Assembly: GCA_028280415.1 (NCBI GenBank)
Contig: JANQLV010000019.1
Span: forward strand, 1-64,000
Length of the DNA: 64,000 bases
DNA from: Saprospiraceae bacterium
Lineage (GTDB): Bacteria; Bacteroidota; Bacteroidia; Chitinophagales; Saprospiraceae
Direction of reading: 5' to 3'
The position numbers and the translations under genes were made by a program. Under the pieces are notes generated by a model that ran no database searches, was not told the DNA's origin, and was given only the letters and a program-made list of their open reading frames with translations. How positions within the stretch are numbered: the stretch's first letter is position 1; the number at the start of each line of letters is the position of its first letter. Of the stretch, positions 47,772 to 56,369 are shown one piece after another.

Positions 47772-49073
47772 TTATCGAAATGCAAATTCTTCATCATAGA
47801 TATTTTCATTGCTGACACCTTTGGCTTTAAGTTGTTTGATTAAACTTTCTTTTAGTGCCTTAGGACCACAAATCAAATACCCTTTATTTTTATAATTATT
47901 AATATTCAGTTTTTCTGCGTCGAGATATCCGTACTGATCTGATGGCCAAATCGTAAACTGGAATTTGGGATTATTCTTTGTTATAGTTTTGAGTTCGTCT
48001 TTATAGACTGCCTCTTCCTCGTTTTTCACACACCAAAAAAGATGAACCTTATTGGGGTGCATATCTTTTGCCAGAGAAAGGAAGGGTGTAATGCCGATCC
48101 CTCCGGCAATCCATATTTGATCAGACTCTTTTATGTAACTTGAAGAAAAATGACCATAAGCTCCCTCAATCTGTACAGGGTCTCCTTCCTTTAGTTTTTC
48201 ACTCAGGTCATTGGTATAATCCCCCAGCCCTTTGATTGAAATTCGAAGTTTTTCTTCATAAGGATGGCTGCTTATAGTAAATGGATGTTGTTCTTTTCTA
48301 CTGATGGTTGGAAACTTGAAAAAAGCAAACTGACCTGCGCGGAAGTTCATTTCTTTCTTAGCTGCTGTCATTAATACTTCCGTAATCCGGTGTCCTCGAT
48401 TTCTAACTTCTATAATTTTGTAGTCTAGTTTTTTATTAAAAACATTAAATAAAAAGGCTCGATATACCCAGGCTGCGACACCTATAAAAGCCATTCCAAA
48501 AACATATACTCTGGTTATTGGTAATTCCCTGATCAAGCTGTTGACCATGAGTCCATGAAGTACTCCCATCACATAAAAGACACCCATCAGCTTGTGGATA
48601 TTTATCCATCGGTGATAAGGAATTTTTCTTTTGAAAACTGGCGCAGCGGATAAGAGGACTCCAATTAGAATGAGTGCGAAAGCGTAAAAGCCAAGTGGTT
48701 TACCGGGGGTAAATTCGGTTAAATCTCTCGGTACAATTACAAAATGGGCAAGCAGCAAAAACACCGCTATTATTCCCGATCTTCTATGGATCAAATACAT
48801 CTTGTCCAGCCCTCCAAATATTCGCTCAACCCATTTTAAACGAGTGGCCATTAGAAAATTAAAAGCAAATACGGTAACAACCCAGGAAGAAAAAACTTCT
48901 CCTAAAATCCGGTGAACATTATTCCAGGATTCATTCCTCATTTCACCAAAAAACAAAGTATCGGAATTAACTTCGGTGAAAGCACCCTTATAGAAATATA
49001 AATCGATTCCCCAGAACAGGAAGTGGATGAGAATAATTATCGGAAAATAAACTTCTTGTTTTAATATACGCAT
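47772..49073 (-). CDS. Ferric-reductase-like transmembrane flavocytochrome
   Basis: 433 aa from the ATG at 49073 (a TTG at 49094 is also in frame). The first about 210 residues form a six-helix ferric-reductase-like domain, with histidines spaced as heme ligands (YLIHRRSG...LLLAHFVI and INIHKLMG...GVLHGLM). The rest is a ferredoxin-reductase-like unit: HPFTISSHP for FAD and GGIGITPFLSLA for NAD(P)H. A membrane oxidoreductase moving electrons across the membrane to an unknown acceptor (iron, oxygen or other). It belongs to the AraC-led cluster. Confidence 0.88.
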   Translation of the reverse strand: MRILKQEVYFPIIILIHFLFWGIDLYFYKGAFTEVNSDTLFFGEMRNESWNNVHRILGEVFSSWVVTVFAFNFLMATRLKWVERIFGGLDKMYLIHRRSGIIAVFLLLAHFVIVPRDLTEFTPGKPLGFYAFALILIGVLLSAAPVFKRKIPYHRWINIHKLMGVFYVMGVLHGLMVNSLIRELPITRVYVFGMAFIGVAAWVYRAFLFNVFNKKLDYKIIEVRNRGHRITEVLMTAAKKEMNFRAGQFAFFKFPTISRKEQHPFTISSHPYEEKLRISIKGLGDYTNDLSEKLKEGDPVQIEGAYGHFSSSYIKESDQIWIAGGIGITPFLSLAKDMHPNKVHLFWCVKNEEEAVYKDELKTITKNNPKFQFTIWPSDQYGYLDAEKLNINNYKNKGYLICGPKALKESLIKQLKAKGVSNENIYDEEFAFR

Positions 49074-49096
49074 TAGAAAATAGATTTTTTGCAAAT

Positions 49097-49867
49097 CTAT
49101 TTCCGATGAATGTTTTTCAATTGTATAAATCGGTCGTTTTGCTCTTTGTGCAGATTTCCGGGAGTTTCTCCAGTATGTTTTTTCACTTCTCTGATAAAAT
49201 GGGCCTGATCAAAATAGTATTTCTCCGGAAAGAGTTTTCCTTCTCTGATTTGAATATAGGATTGATATACTTTTTGAATATTGAGGTACTTTTTGAGCGA
49301 GACCCCAACATATTTATTCATATAGCGATTGATCTGCCTGTTTGTCCAGTAGATTTGATCCGCAACTTCTTTTGCACCGATTTCTCCCTTCCGTTCATCC
49401 AACAAATGAGAAAGTCTAAGTTTATTACCTGCTATATCTTTTGCTGGCTTGATTTTCAATAACTCCAGTTGCCATTGATGAACAATCTGATCAAAAGAAG
49501 AAAGGTCAAAATGCTTTAAGTTCAGGAAAGACAAATCCAACTGTTTGAAATCCTGTAATAAGGAAGCCACTTCATGTCCTAACAGATATTCGGGAGCGAG
49601 AATCTTTAGCCTGCATCCATAGTTAGTAGCATTAGGCGGAGTAATAAACTCATTCGACCTAATCCAGAGTCCAGTCATAAAATACTTTAATATTTTTTGC
49701 TTCTGTACTACGAATACGATTTTAAAATAACCATCAGGAATAATCGTCAGACGTTCAGGCTCGTTCGACTGATTGTGATGCATCCAAAAGGAATCGATCA
49801 CATTTTCCAGTTTTTTTACCGGCCTGCTCTCCTGGTATTGTGCTGTATTTCCATTCTCCATTTTCAT
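49097..49867 (-). CDS. AraC-family transcriptional regulator
   Basis: 256 aa. The C-terminal half has the two helix-turn-helix motifs of the AraC family (AKEVADQIYWTNRQINRYMNKYVG, then FIREVKKHTGETPGNLH). The N-terminal half is the about 110-residue ligand-sensing beta domain of the DUF6597 type, with LTIIPDGYFKIVFVV. It is the first gene of a four-gene minus-strand cluster and probably controls it. Two ATG codons (49867 and 49861) are possible starts. Confidence 0.9.
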   Translation of the reverse strand: MKMENGNTAQYQESRPVKKLENVIDSFWMHHNQSNEPERLTIIPDGYFKIVFVVQKQKILKYFMTGLWIRSNEFITPPNATNYGCRLKILAPEYLLGHEVASLLQDFKQLDLSFLNLKHFDLSSFDQIVHQWQLELLKIKPAKDIAGNKLRLSHLLDERKGEIGAKEVADQIYWTNRQINRYMNKYVGVSLKKYLNIQKVYQSYIQIREGKLFPEKYYFDQAHFIREVKKHTGETPGNLHKEQNDRFIQLKNIHRK

Positions 49868-50078
49868 GTAAAATCATTTAACACGCTGATTAAACAAATA
49901 TCTGAATTATTTATTGATTTATCCCGCTTAAGCTTTTGTTCTGAAATCAGCATGGCTCTAAAATTAAAGAGAAGCCCTAAAAGCAAGTATTCGGATTATA
50001 ACATTTTTTTAATTTTTTAAATGAAATACTCCTGTCTATACGACCGTTTTTCTATTTTAAAGTAATAAAAACCAACTG

Positions 50079-50744
50079 ATGATGAAAAAATTCCTGCTGT
50101 TTGTATTCATGAGTTATACCGGTTTATCGTATGCCCAGGATCAAGATAACTGCGATCAATTAGCGGTTTTATTCCATGGTGTTTTGCATACAAAAGAAAC
50201 CAATCAGTTAATTTTCGAAGTCTCCAATCAGATTTATACCGGCACTTTGTACAACTATCCCGGTTGGGTGCTGCTAAATGAGCAGGGAGATACCATTGCC
50301 AAGGAATCGGTGACTTATTATGGTATTGGTTTAAATTTCCAGGTGCATCGGTTAGATATCCTAAAGGAAATTCGCTTTCCCTTTGTCGGTTATTTGCAGT
50401 TATACGGCAGCTATTACAAAAACCTGTTTTGCGAATTTCCAATCGAGCTGGAATCAGCAGAGATTATTTCCCTTGAACACATCCGAAATGCACCATTAAG
50501 AGTAGGCACCAATATGGAGGAAAGCCAGGTAGTAGTTGATTTTGGAAACGTAGATGTAGAAAAACCGGAGTTTTATTTCAACATCACCAATGAAATCGGC
50601 GAGGTGGTTTACGAAGCTCGCACCGATTCAACATGCTTTTCCATTTCAGTTAAAGAAATCGGAAAAGCCGGTATTTACTATCTAAGCGTATGGAACGCCG
50701 TTCAGAAGAAACTACTCCCGACCGGCGTTTTTGAAATCCAATAA
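50079..50744 (+). CDS. Exported hypothetical protein with Ig-like / sorting-domain-like tail
   Basis: 221 aa with a signal peptide (about 1-19, ends SYAQ). The remaining sequence is beta-rich. The C-terminal about 85 residues (NITNEIGEVVYEARTDSTCFSISVKEIGKAGIYYLSVWNAVQKKLLPTGVFEIQ pattern) resemble the T9SS sorting-domain fold, but the PNP-type opening motif is missing, so secretion by T9SS is uncertain. A motif shared with the promoter region of 54025 lies 40-50 nt upstream. It ends convergently with the GH25 gene, 8 nt apart. Confidence 0.6.
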   Translation: MMKKFLLFVFMSYTGLSYAQDQDNCDQLAVLFHGVLHTKETNQLIFEVSNQIYTGTLYNYPGWVLLNEQGDTIAKESVTYYGIGLNFQVHRLDILKEIRFPFVGYLQLYGSYYKNLFCEFPIELESAEIISLEHIRNAPLRVGTNMEESQVVVDFGNVDVEKPEFYFNITNEIGEVVYEARTDSTCFSISVKEIGKAGIYYLSVWNAVQKKLLPTGVFEIQ

Positions 50745-50752
50745 TTTTGAGA

Positions 50753-51532
50753 TTAATAACTTTGTATGAAAGCTTTTAATGCGGCTTCATCTCCGTTAAA
50801 AACATCAAAATCATTGTTCCTGTCGTCAATTTTATAACTGCTGTTTTTTTGCCAGAAGTTCCATGATTTAGATTTCCAGGCATCAGGTAGTGGAGGTTCT
50901 TTCACATCGACATAGTAGGCTATCCAGAGTGCATAGTCCGAAAAAGCCGGATCATTCAGGTATTTATTTCCGGTTGGCATATCCGTATAGATCATGGGCT
51001 TTCGATTCAATTTAGTCTCTATCGCTTTCAAAAAAATGATCAGATCCCGTTGTATTAAATCCACAGATTGGGCCTTATCAATTCCACCGCCTTCGAAGTC
51101 TACAACAGGCGGAATATCACTCTTTTTGATATCTGCAATAGCTCTGGCAAAATTGTCTGCCTGTAATACGGGATCGTCTGCGCTGTGATAGAAATGATAA
51201 GCGCCCCGGATAAACCCTTTTTCAGGAATGGTAGTCCAGTTGTTCGAAAATTGCGGATCCGTATAGGTAATACCTTCCGTCGCTTTGCAAAAAATAAAAG
51301 TAAGGCTGTCCTTTTTTCGATTCAGAAAATCAATTTCCTTGCCCTGGAACATAGAAATATCTATTCCATAAGCCGGAGCAGTATTGACTGTAGGGGGAGG
51401 GGGTTTACTGGTGTTTTGCTTTTCTGTTTTCTCAGGCGTTTCCGGTGTCTTTTGCTTAGTTGTTTGATCAGAAGTGCAGGCGAAAAAAAATAAGCAACAC
51501 AATAATAAAGTTTTTGTTAATTGGGGATTCAT
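50753..51532 (-). CDS. GH25 lysozyme-like lipoprotein
   Basis: 259 aa. Lipoprotein signal (FFFAC, Cys19), then a Thr/Pro/Lys-rich linker (20-52) and a GH25 domain (about 54-255). The family active site is present: D58 in YGIDIS and the DxE pair D145-F-E147 in VVDFEG. GH25 enzymes cleave the MurNAc-GlcNAc bond of peptidoglycan; the anchor suggests an outer-membrane-attached enzyme acting on self or foreign cell walls. It is followed by no operon partner. Confidence 0.9.
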   Translation of the reverse strand: MNPQLTKTLLLCCLFFFACTSDQTTKQKTPETPEKTEKQNTSKPPPPTVNTAPAYGIDISMFQGKEIDFLNRKKDSLTFIFCKATEGITYTDPQFSNNWTTIPEKGFIRGAYHFYHSADDPVLQADNFARAIADIKKSDIPPVVDFEGGGIDKAQSVDLIQRDLIIFLKAIETKLNRKPMIYTDMPTGNKYLNDPAFSDYALWIAYYVDVKEPPLPDAWKSKSWNFWQKNSSYKIDDRNNDFDVFNGDEAALKAFIQSY

Positions 51533-51560
51533 GATAATGGTATTATGTTAAGATTAATGT

Positions 51561-52097
51561 TTAAAACTTATTCTTCCACATCATACTTTCTACGGGTTTA
51601 ACTGTTCTTTCGTTGTATTTTGCGTTTCGTTTTTTATTATAATAATTCTCAATCGCACCATCAACACCAAAATAGATCAGTTGACCAATTGGCATGCCTG
51701 CATATACCCGAACCGGATGTACACAGGAAATTTCCAGTGTCCAGGTATTGCAAAAACCAACATCTCCCTTTCCGGCTGTTGCGTGAATATCAATCCCGAG
51801 GCGGCCGACACTGGATTTCCCTTCCAGGAAAGGAACGGCGGTATGCGTTTCGGTGTATTCGATAGTAACTCCAAGATACAAGATACCGGGGCGAATGATA
51901 TAACCATCAGGGCCTATTTCAATTTCTCTGATTCTATTGTGTTTACGGGCATCCAGTATTTCATCTTCATATACAGCAAGATATTTACCCAAATGTACAT
52001 CATAGGAATTCGTACCCAGAGCTTTGCGATCAAATGGTTCTATAACTATTTCTCCCTTATCAATAGCGTCGAGAATTTTTTTATCTGAAAAAATCAT
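51561..52097 (-). CDS. dcd: dCTP deaminase
   Basis: 178 aa, the normal Dcd length. The dUTPase-like trimeric fold is clear: KSSVGRLGIDIHATAGKGDVGFCNTWTLEISC with the catalytic glutamate in TLE, and RKALGTNSYDVHL near the N-terminus. The enzyme converts dCTP to dUTP (with release of ammonia), feeding thymidylate synthesis. It starts at the first ATG. It lies 68 nt downstream of the WD40 gene on the same strand; that gap holds a TCGA-rich element. Confidence 0.95.
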   Translation of the reverse strand: MIFSDKKILDAIDKGEIVIEPFDRKALGTNSYDVHLGKYLAVYEDEILDARKHNRIREIEIGPDGYIIRPGILYLGVTIEYTETHTAVPFLEGKSSVGRLGIDIHATAGKGDVGFCNTWTLEISCVHPVRVYAGMPIGQLIYFGVDGAIENYYNKKRNAKYNERTVKPVESMMWKNKF

Positions 52098-52105
52098 AGT
52101 AGTAA

Positions 52106-52150
52106 TGTATTCGACATTCGATCTTCGTGTTTTGCTTCTGGAAATCGAAT
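52106..52150. repeat. TCGA-rich intergenic element
   Basis: GTATTCGACATTCGATCTTCG and, further on, AATCGAATTTTG in the 68-nt gap between dcd and the WD40 gene: degenerate copies of the same ATTCGA-type unit as at 41.6 kb. Confidence 0.5.
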
Positions 52151-52165
52151 TTTGTTAGATGTTTA

Positions 52166-53083
52166 TTACTGGATATCTACCTGCCAGATAATTAGACTGC
52201 GATCATCCGAGCACGAAATTAGGTAATTATTATAGCTTGACCAATATAAAGCATTAACAGAATTGATATGCCCGGCATCCCGGCCACCTTCGAGTACTTT
52301 CAAGAGTTTAAAACTGGCACTATCCCAGATTTTCAATGTTTTGTCCCGGCTGGCGGTTGCCAATAGCCGGCCTTCGGGATGAAAAGCAATATCATTGATC
52401 GTAAACCAGTGAGCCGGTTCATTATAAGCAGGTTCAAATTCTCTTTCTAAAACCCAGGCTTTAAGATGAGCATCCCGGCCACCACTCCATAAATACTGTC
52501 CATCAGGAGCGTATTTAACGGTAAATACTGAGTTTCCATGTGCGTTTCGAATAATGTGTTTAATGCTCCAGCTTTTCGCATCAAGGATATAGATATTGTT
52601 ATCACTCGAACCAATAGCTATTTCATTACGGGCCTGATGGTAATCTATGGCGCGTAAGCTCTGATTGGTTATCTGAAAACTTTCCAAAGTTCGCCTTTCC
52701 TCAATCGACCATTTTGCAAGCATTCCACCACCTCCCAAACTCAGCAAATTATCCCCGATTTTTTTAAAATCAAAAACGCCTTTTTGATGATGCTGAATAT
52801 CTTTATTCCGATCCTGATCCGCGAGGTCAATCCAATGCACTCCCCCATTCATATTACCAGCTACTATCAACTGTTGATCAGGGAAATGGTGTAAAGCATA
52901 AATATTGCTTTCTGCTTTGGCAATTAATTTACCTAAATCCGGGTTTTCCAGATCCCACTGTACCACCCAGCCTTCTCCTCCGCCAGATAAAAAATGCTGA
53001 TTATTTATTCCCTGAGAAAGAGCAAAAACAGAAGCTTTATGCCCGGTCAAATGGGCTTTTTTTGTAATTTGAATGTTTGTCAA
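52166..53083 (-). CDS. WD40-repeat protein
   Basis: 305 aa, cytosolic (no signal). Six or seven WD40 repeats cover the whole chain, with repeated GHxASVFAL, WVVQWDLE, LKAWVLE and ASRDKTLKIWDS motifs; a single seven-bladed propeller is expected. Such free-standing propellers serve as protein-interaction scaffolds. It has a -7-like TATTTTTG at 53112-53105 (minus strand), 22 nt before the start. No partner can be named; dcd follows but need not be functionally linked. Confidence 0.88.
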   Translation of the reverse strand: MTNIQITKKAHLTGHKASVFALSQGINNQHFLSGGGEGWVVQWDLENPDLGKLIAKAESNIYALHHFPDQQLIVAGNMNGGVHWIDLADQDRNKDIQHHQKGVFDFKKIGDNLLSLGGGGMLAKWSIEERRTLESFQITNQSLRAIDYHQARNEIAIGSSDNNIYILDAKSWSIKHIIRNAHGNSVFTVKYAPDGQYLWSGGRDAHLKAWVLEREFEPAYNEPAHWFTINDIAFHPEGRLLATASRDKTLKIWDSASFKLLKVLEGGRDAGHINSVNALYWSSYNNYLISCSDDRSLIIWQVDIQ

Positions 53084-53104
53084 AGTATTATTTTTTAAGA
53101 ATTA

Positions 53105-53112
53105 CAAAAATA
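53105..53112 (-). promoter_or_regulatory. -7 element for the WD40 gene
   Basis: Minus strand TATTTTTG, a match to TAnnTTTG, 22 nt upstream of the start codon. No good -33 partner at the right spacing. Confidence 0.45.
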
Positions 53113-53286
53113 CTCGCCCGTTTTCAAAAAGTTTAATTTTTTCCTATATTTCGAAAAGGCAGGTATATGCTTAGTGTGTCTCCTGTAAAAAGCACCGATG
53201 TAAAGGAGCATTAGCAACTGAATCATTTAAGTGCAGAGCGCTTCGTAGAAGCCCGAGAAAGATTAACAGACTAAAAAAAGAGAGGT

Positions 53287-53946
53287 TTGCCCTTAATATT
53301 TCATAGATATTTGCGTCCGGTCGGAGAATTGGGCTTGTGGAAAATTCAGGAGGATGAACAGTTTTTTAATGATAAACTGGAATTGACCCCCAGAGAAGAA
53401 ATATTGCTCAAAAGCATAAAAGGGCATCGCAAGCTGGAATGGTTAGCCAGCAGATGGCTTTTGCATTTGATGTCCGGACGGGAAATGCGGGGCGCCTGTT
53501 TGAAGGATGAATATGGTAAGCCTTATTTGGAAAACTCTTTCTACGAAATATCCATCAGCCATTCCAGAGAACTCGTAACCGTGATGGCTGCACCACAGCC
53601 AGTAGGTATTGATATTCAGAAACTCGTCGCCAAGATCGACTCTATAAAGCATAAATTCTTGCGCGTGGAAGAACAGGAAAGTCTCAATGAAAAAGACTAT
53701 CTCGAGCATTTGCATGTATATTGGGGAGCAAAAGAAGCGCTTTATAAAGCATATGGCAGACGACAACTGGATTTCAAAAAACATATTTTCATTGAACCAT
53801 TCGTTTTTAACCTTCGTCAGGGACGATGTCGGGGGAAAGTCATAAAAGAAGATTTTGAAGCAGAATTCAGTTTGCGCTACGAACAGATTGGGGAATATAT
53901 TCTGGTCTATGCCATTCAGGAAGTGGAGGATGATCGAATCGCTTAA
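53287..53946 (+). CDS. 4'-phosphopantetheinyl transferase superfamily protein
   Basis: 219 aa. The two signature motifs are present: VGIDIQK (G107-I-D109) and YWGAKEALYKA (W146-x-x-K149-E150, K154), with the HSRELV histidine region. The enzyme attaches phosphopantetheine from CoA to acyl or peptidyl carrier proteins. The start is a TTG: the sequence from there reads MPLIFHRYL...LGLWKI, the usual N-terminus of this family, and AGAGG lies just upstream, though closer than ideal. No ATG gives a better start. The partner carrier protein is unknown. Confidence 0.87.
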   Translation: MPLIFHRYLRPVGELGLWKIQEDEQFFNDKLELTPREEILLKSIKGHRKLEWLASRWLLHLMSGREMRGACLKDEYGKPYLENSFYEISISHSRELVTVMAAPQPVGIDIQKLVAKIDSIKHKFLRVEEQESLNEKDYLEHLHVYWGAKEALYKAYGRRQLDFKKHIFIEPFVFNLRQGRCRGKVIKEDFEAEFSLRYEQIGEYILVYAIQEVEDDRIA

Positions 53947-54024
53947 ATTCCTGCTACACAAATAACCTCTCATTTGAACGCATTTCTATTTTAAGTGTAA
54001 GTACTCTCGTCTATACATTCTAAT

Positions 54025-54990
54025 ATGATGATGAAGAGATTACACTTTGCTTTACTGTTTCTGTTTTTTATCAGCCTGATAAACATCCATTGTACTTCCG
54101 AAAAAGAAGTAGCAATATTAAGGATCAAGTCAGTCGTTTACGATACAGAAGATCAACACTTCGGTTCTTATCTGGTAATCAAGCCAGCGGCAAGAATAGT
54201 TAAAGGCATTTTATTATTATTGCCGGGATTCGGGCAAAATGCGGAGGACATCTTCCTGGATACCAATTTACATCAATTGGCATTTGAAAACGATATACTC
54301 ACGATTGGTTTTGCCGGAAAAATGAGGCTGACAGCAGATAGTTTAATTCAGGAAAAAATAAATGCTGTTTTACAGCATGCTGCTGAACGCGCTTACGTTG
54401 ACAAGGAAAACTTTTTCATTGGCGGTTTTTCTGCCGGGGGTACCATCGCTTTGAGATACGCGGAGTTGTGCAAACAATTTCCCGAGCGGTTTCCCTTACA
54501 ACCCAAAGCAGTTTTTATGGCAGATGCTCCAATTGATTTTTTTCATTCCTGGAAAATGCACCAATCCAATATCGAAAATAATTTTTCGGAAATTGCCGTA
54601 AGGGAAGCTGAATGGGTGGGTAAATCCTACCGCCATTATTATGGTGCTACGCCTGACGAAAATCCGGAGCTATTTGCTGAGCTAAGTCCTTTTTCTATGG
54701 ATACAAAGCTAGGCACCAATGAGCGCTTTTTAAAAGATGTAGCCGTCCGTGCTTATCACGATGTCGATATTGCCTGGCGACTCAAAAACAGAAATCAAAC
54801 CGTCCGGCATTCCAATTTTATAGCCACTTCCGAACTAATCAATCGCCTTCAATTACTGGGCAATAAAAAAGCAGAATTCGTACAAACTTTTCAAACCGGA
54901 TACCGAAGAAACGGAGAAAGACATCCGCATTCCTGGTCAATCATCGATGAAACAGAATGTATGGAATGGCTAATGAGTTTAATGGAATAA
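54025..54990 (+). CDS. Exported alpha/beta hydrolase (lipoprotein)
   Basis: 321 aa. A signal sequence with a lipobox-like INIHC (Cys23) is followed by an alpha/beta-hydrolase domain. The nucleophile elbow is GGFSAGG (S136), a glycine-rich LPGFGQNAED turn supplies the oxyanion region, and HPHSW near the C-terminus holds a histidine. Esterase or similar; substrate unknown. The ATGATGATG run at the start leaves the exact first codon open. An upstream 15-bp motif resembles the one before 50079. Confidence 0.78.
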   Translation: MMMKRLHFALLFLFFISLINIHCTSEKEVAILRIKSVVYDTEDQHFGSYLVIKPAARIVKGILLLLPGFGQNAEDIFLDTNLHQLAFENDILTIGFAGKMRLTADSLIQEKINAVLQHAAERAYVDKENFFIGGFSAGGTIALRYAELCKQFPERFPLQPKAVFMADAPIDFFHSWKMHQSNIENNFSEIAVREAEWVGKSYRHYYGATPDENPELFAELSPFSMDTKLGTNERFLKDVAVRAYHDVDIAWRLKNRNQTVRHSNFIATSELINRLQLLGNKKAEFVQTFQTGYRRNGERHPHSWSIIDETECMEWLMSLME

Positions 54991-55226
54991 CATTAGCTAT
55001 TGACGCTTTGCTGATATTTAATGGTATTGAAATGGTATTGAAGGTTGATCATGCTGTCCACTCTTCTCGTTTTATGCTCACTTAAGGATAATCACATCAA
55101 CATACATCTATACATCCCTTCCGTTAATTGCACAAAGCTATCTGTTTGTATAAAAACGCCTTTTCCAGACCGTTAAAGGAGGGGTAAAGGATTTTCTTTT
55201 TGTAGCGGAGTACTTATTTTGTAAGT

Positions 55227-56345
55227 ATGAAAAAGAAAAGACATTCCATCGATCGCCGGGAAATGGTTAAGCAACTTGGTCTGGGTAGTGCTAGTTTGGC
55301 TTTGTTCCCTTTTACCAGTTCCCTGAATTTTTCTGATCCTAAAAAACTGGGCGTTGCGCTGGTTGGTTTGGGTAATTATGCTACCCGGCAATTAGGCCCG
55401 GCTTTGCGTCATACACAGTTTTGTGAACTGAAGGGCATTGTGACCGGAACTCCCGAAAAGAAACCCAAGTGGCAAAAAGAATACGGGATCGAAGACCGGC
55501 ACTGTTATAATTACGAAACCTTCGACCAATTGGCCAATGATCCTGCGATTGATATTGTTTACATTGTACTCCCCAATTTCATGCATGCGGAATATACCAT
55601 TCGGGCGCTGAAAGCAGGCAAGCATGTGATCTGTGAAAAGCCAATGGGGATGAATGCACAGGAATGTAAAGACATGATCTCGGCTGCCCGAAAAGCCAAT
55701 AAAAAATTGCAGATTGGCTATCGCCTTTTTTATGAACCGCATCATCTGAAATTGATGGAGACTTCACAGCAAGCATTCGAAGGTCGAATCAAACTCATCG
55801 AAGCCAGTCTTGCTTTTGACATGGCGCGTCCGGGGCTTTGGCGAATTGATAAAAAAATGGGGGGTGGCGGCGCTTTGATGGACCTTGGTATTTATACCAT
55901 CCAGGCGGCCCGCAGAGCCGCAGGTAGCAATCCGGTCAGTGTTTTTGCACAAGCTTATATAGATGATCCGGAACTTTATAAAGGTATTTACGGCACCTAC
56001 GTATATCAGCTGAGATTTGCCGATAATACCGTTTGCAATTCGACGGTAAGCTTCTCGGCTTATTCTGATCGTCTGCATGTATCTCGCGGCAATGAATACC
56101 TGGAACTCCAACCGGCTTTTGCAGCTAATCAGATAAGTGGCCTCGATACCTGGAACGGTGAAAAAGAAACACTGGAACATGCCGAGTTTCAACAGACAGT
56201 TCAGATGGATGCTTTTGCCAAAAATATACTCGAAGATACTCCGGTGATCGCTTCGGGGGAAGAAGGCCTGATTGATATGCAGATTATTGATGCCATCAAA
56301 AAGTCTATTGATTCCAAAAAATCAGTAGTTATTGATTATTCTTAG
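55227..56345 (+). CDS. Gfo/Idh/MocA-family oxidoreductase with Tat-type signal
   Basis: 372 aa. A twin-arginine signal (DRREMVKQLGLGSASLALFPF, arginines 10-11) suggests Tat export with a bound cofactor. A Rossmann NAD(P)-binding domain (about 40-160, VALVGLGNYATRQ, then the typical CEKPMG) is followed by the C-terminal alpha/beta domain of the Gfo/Idh/MocA family (LAFDMARPGLWRIDKKMGGGGALMDLGIY). Relatives include glucose-fructose oxidoreductases and hexose dehydrogenases of periplasm. Substrate unknown. Monocistronic. Confidence 0.88.
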   Translation: MKKKRHSIDRREMVKQLGLGSASLALFPFTSSLNFSDPKKLGVALVGLGNYATRQLGPALRHTQFCELKGIVTGTPEKKPKWQKEYGIEDRHCYNYETFDQLANDPAIDIVYIVLPNFMHAEYTIRALKAGKHVICEKPMGMNAQECKDMISAARKANKKLQIGYRLFYEPHHLKLMETSQQAFEGRIKLIEASLAFDMARPGLWRIDKKMGGGGALMDLGIYTIQAARRAAGSNPVSVFAQAYIDDPELYKGIYGTYVYQLRFADNTVCNSTVSFSAYSDRLHVSRGNEYLELQPAFAANQISGLDTWNGEKETLEHAEFQQTVQMDAFAKNILEDTPVIASGEEGLIDMQIIDAIKKSIDSKKSVVIDYS

Positions 56346-56369
56346 ACGGCTTTTTTATTTTGAAAATTG

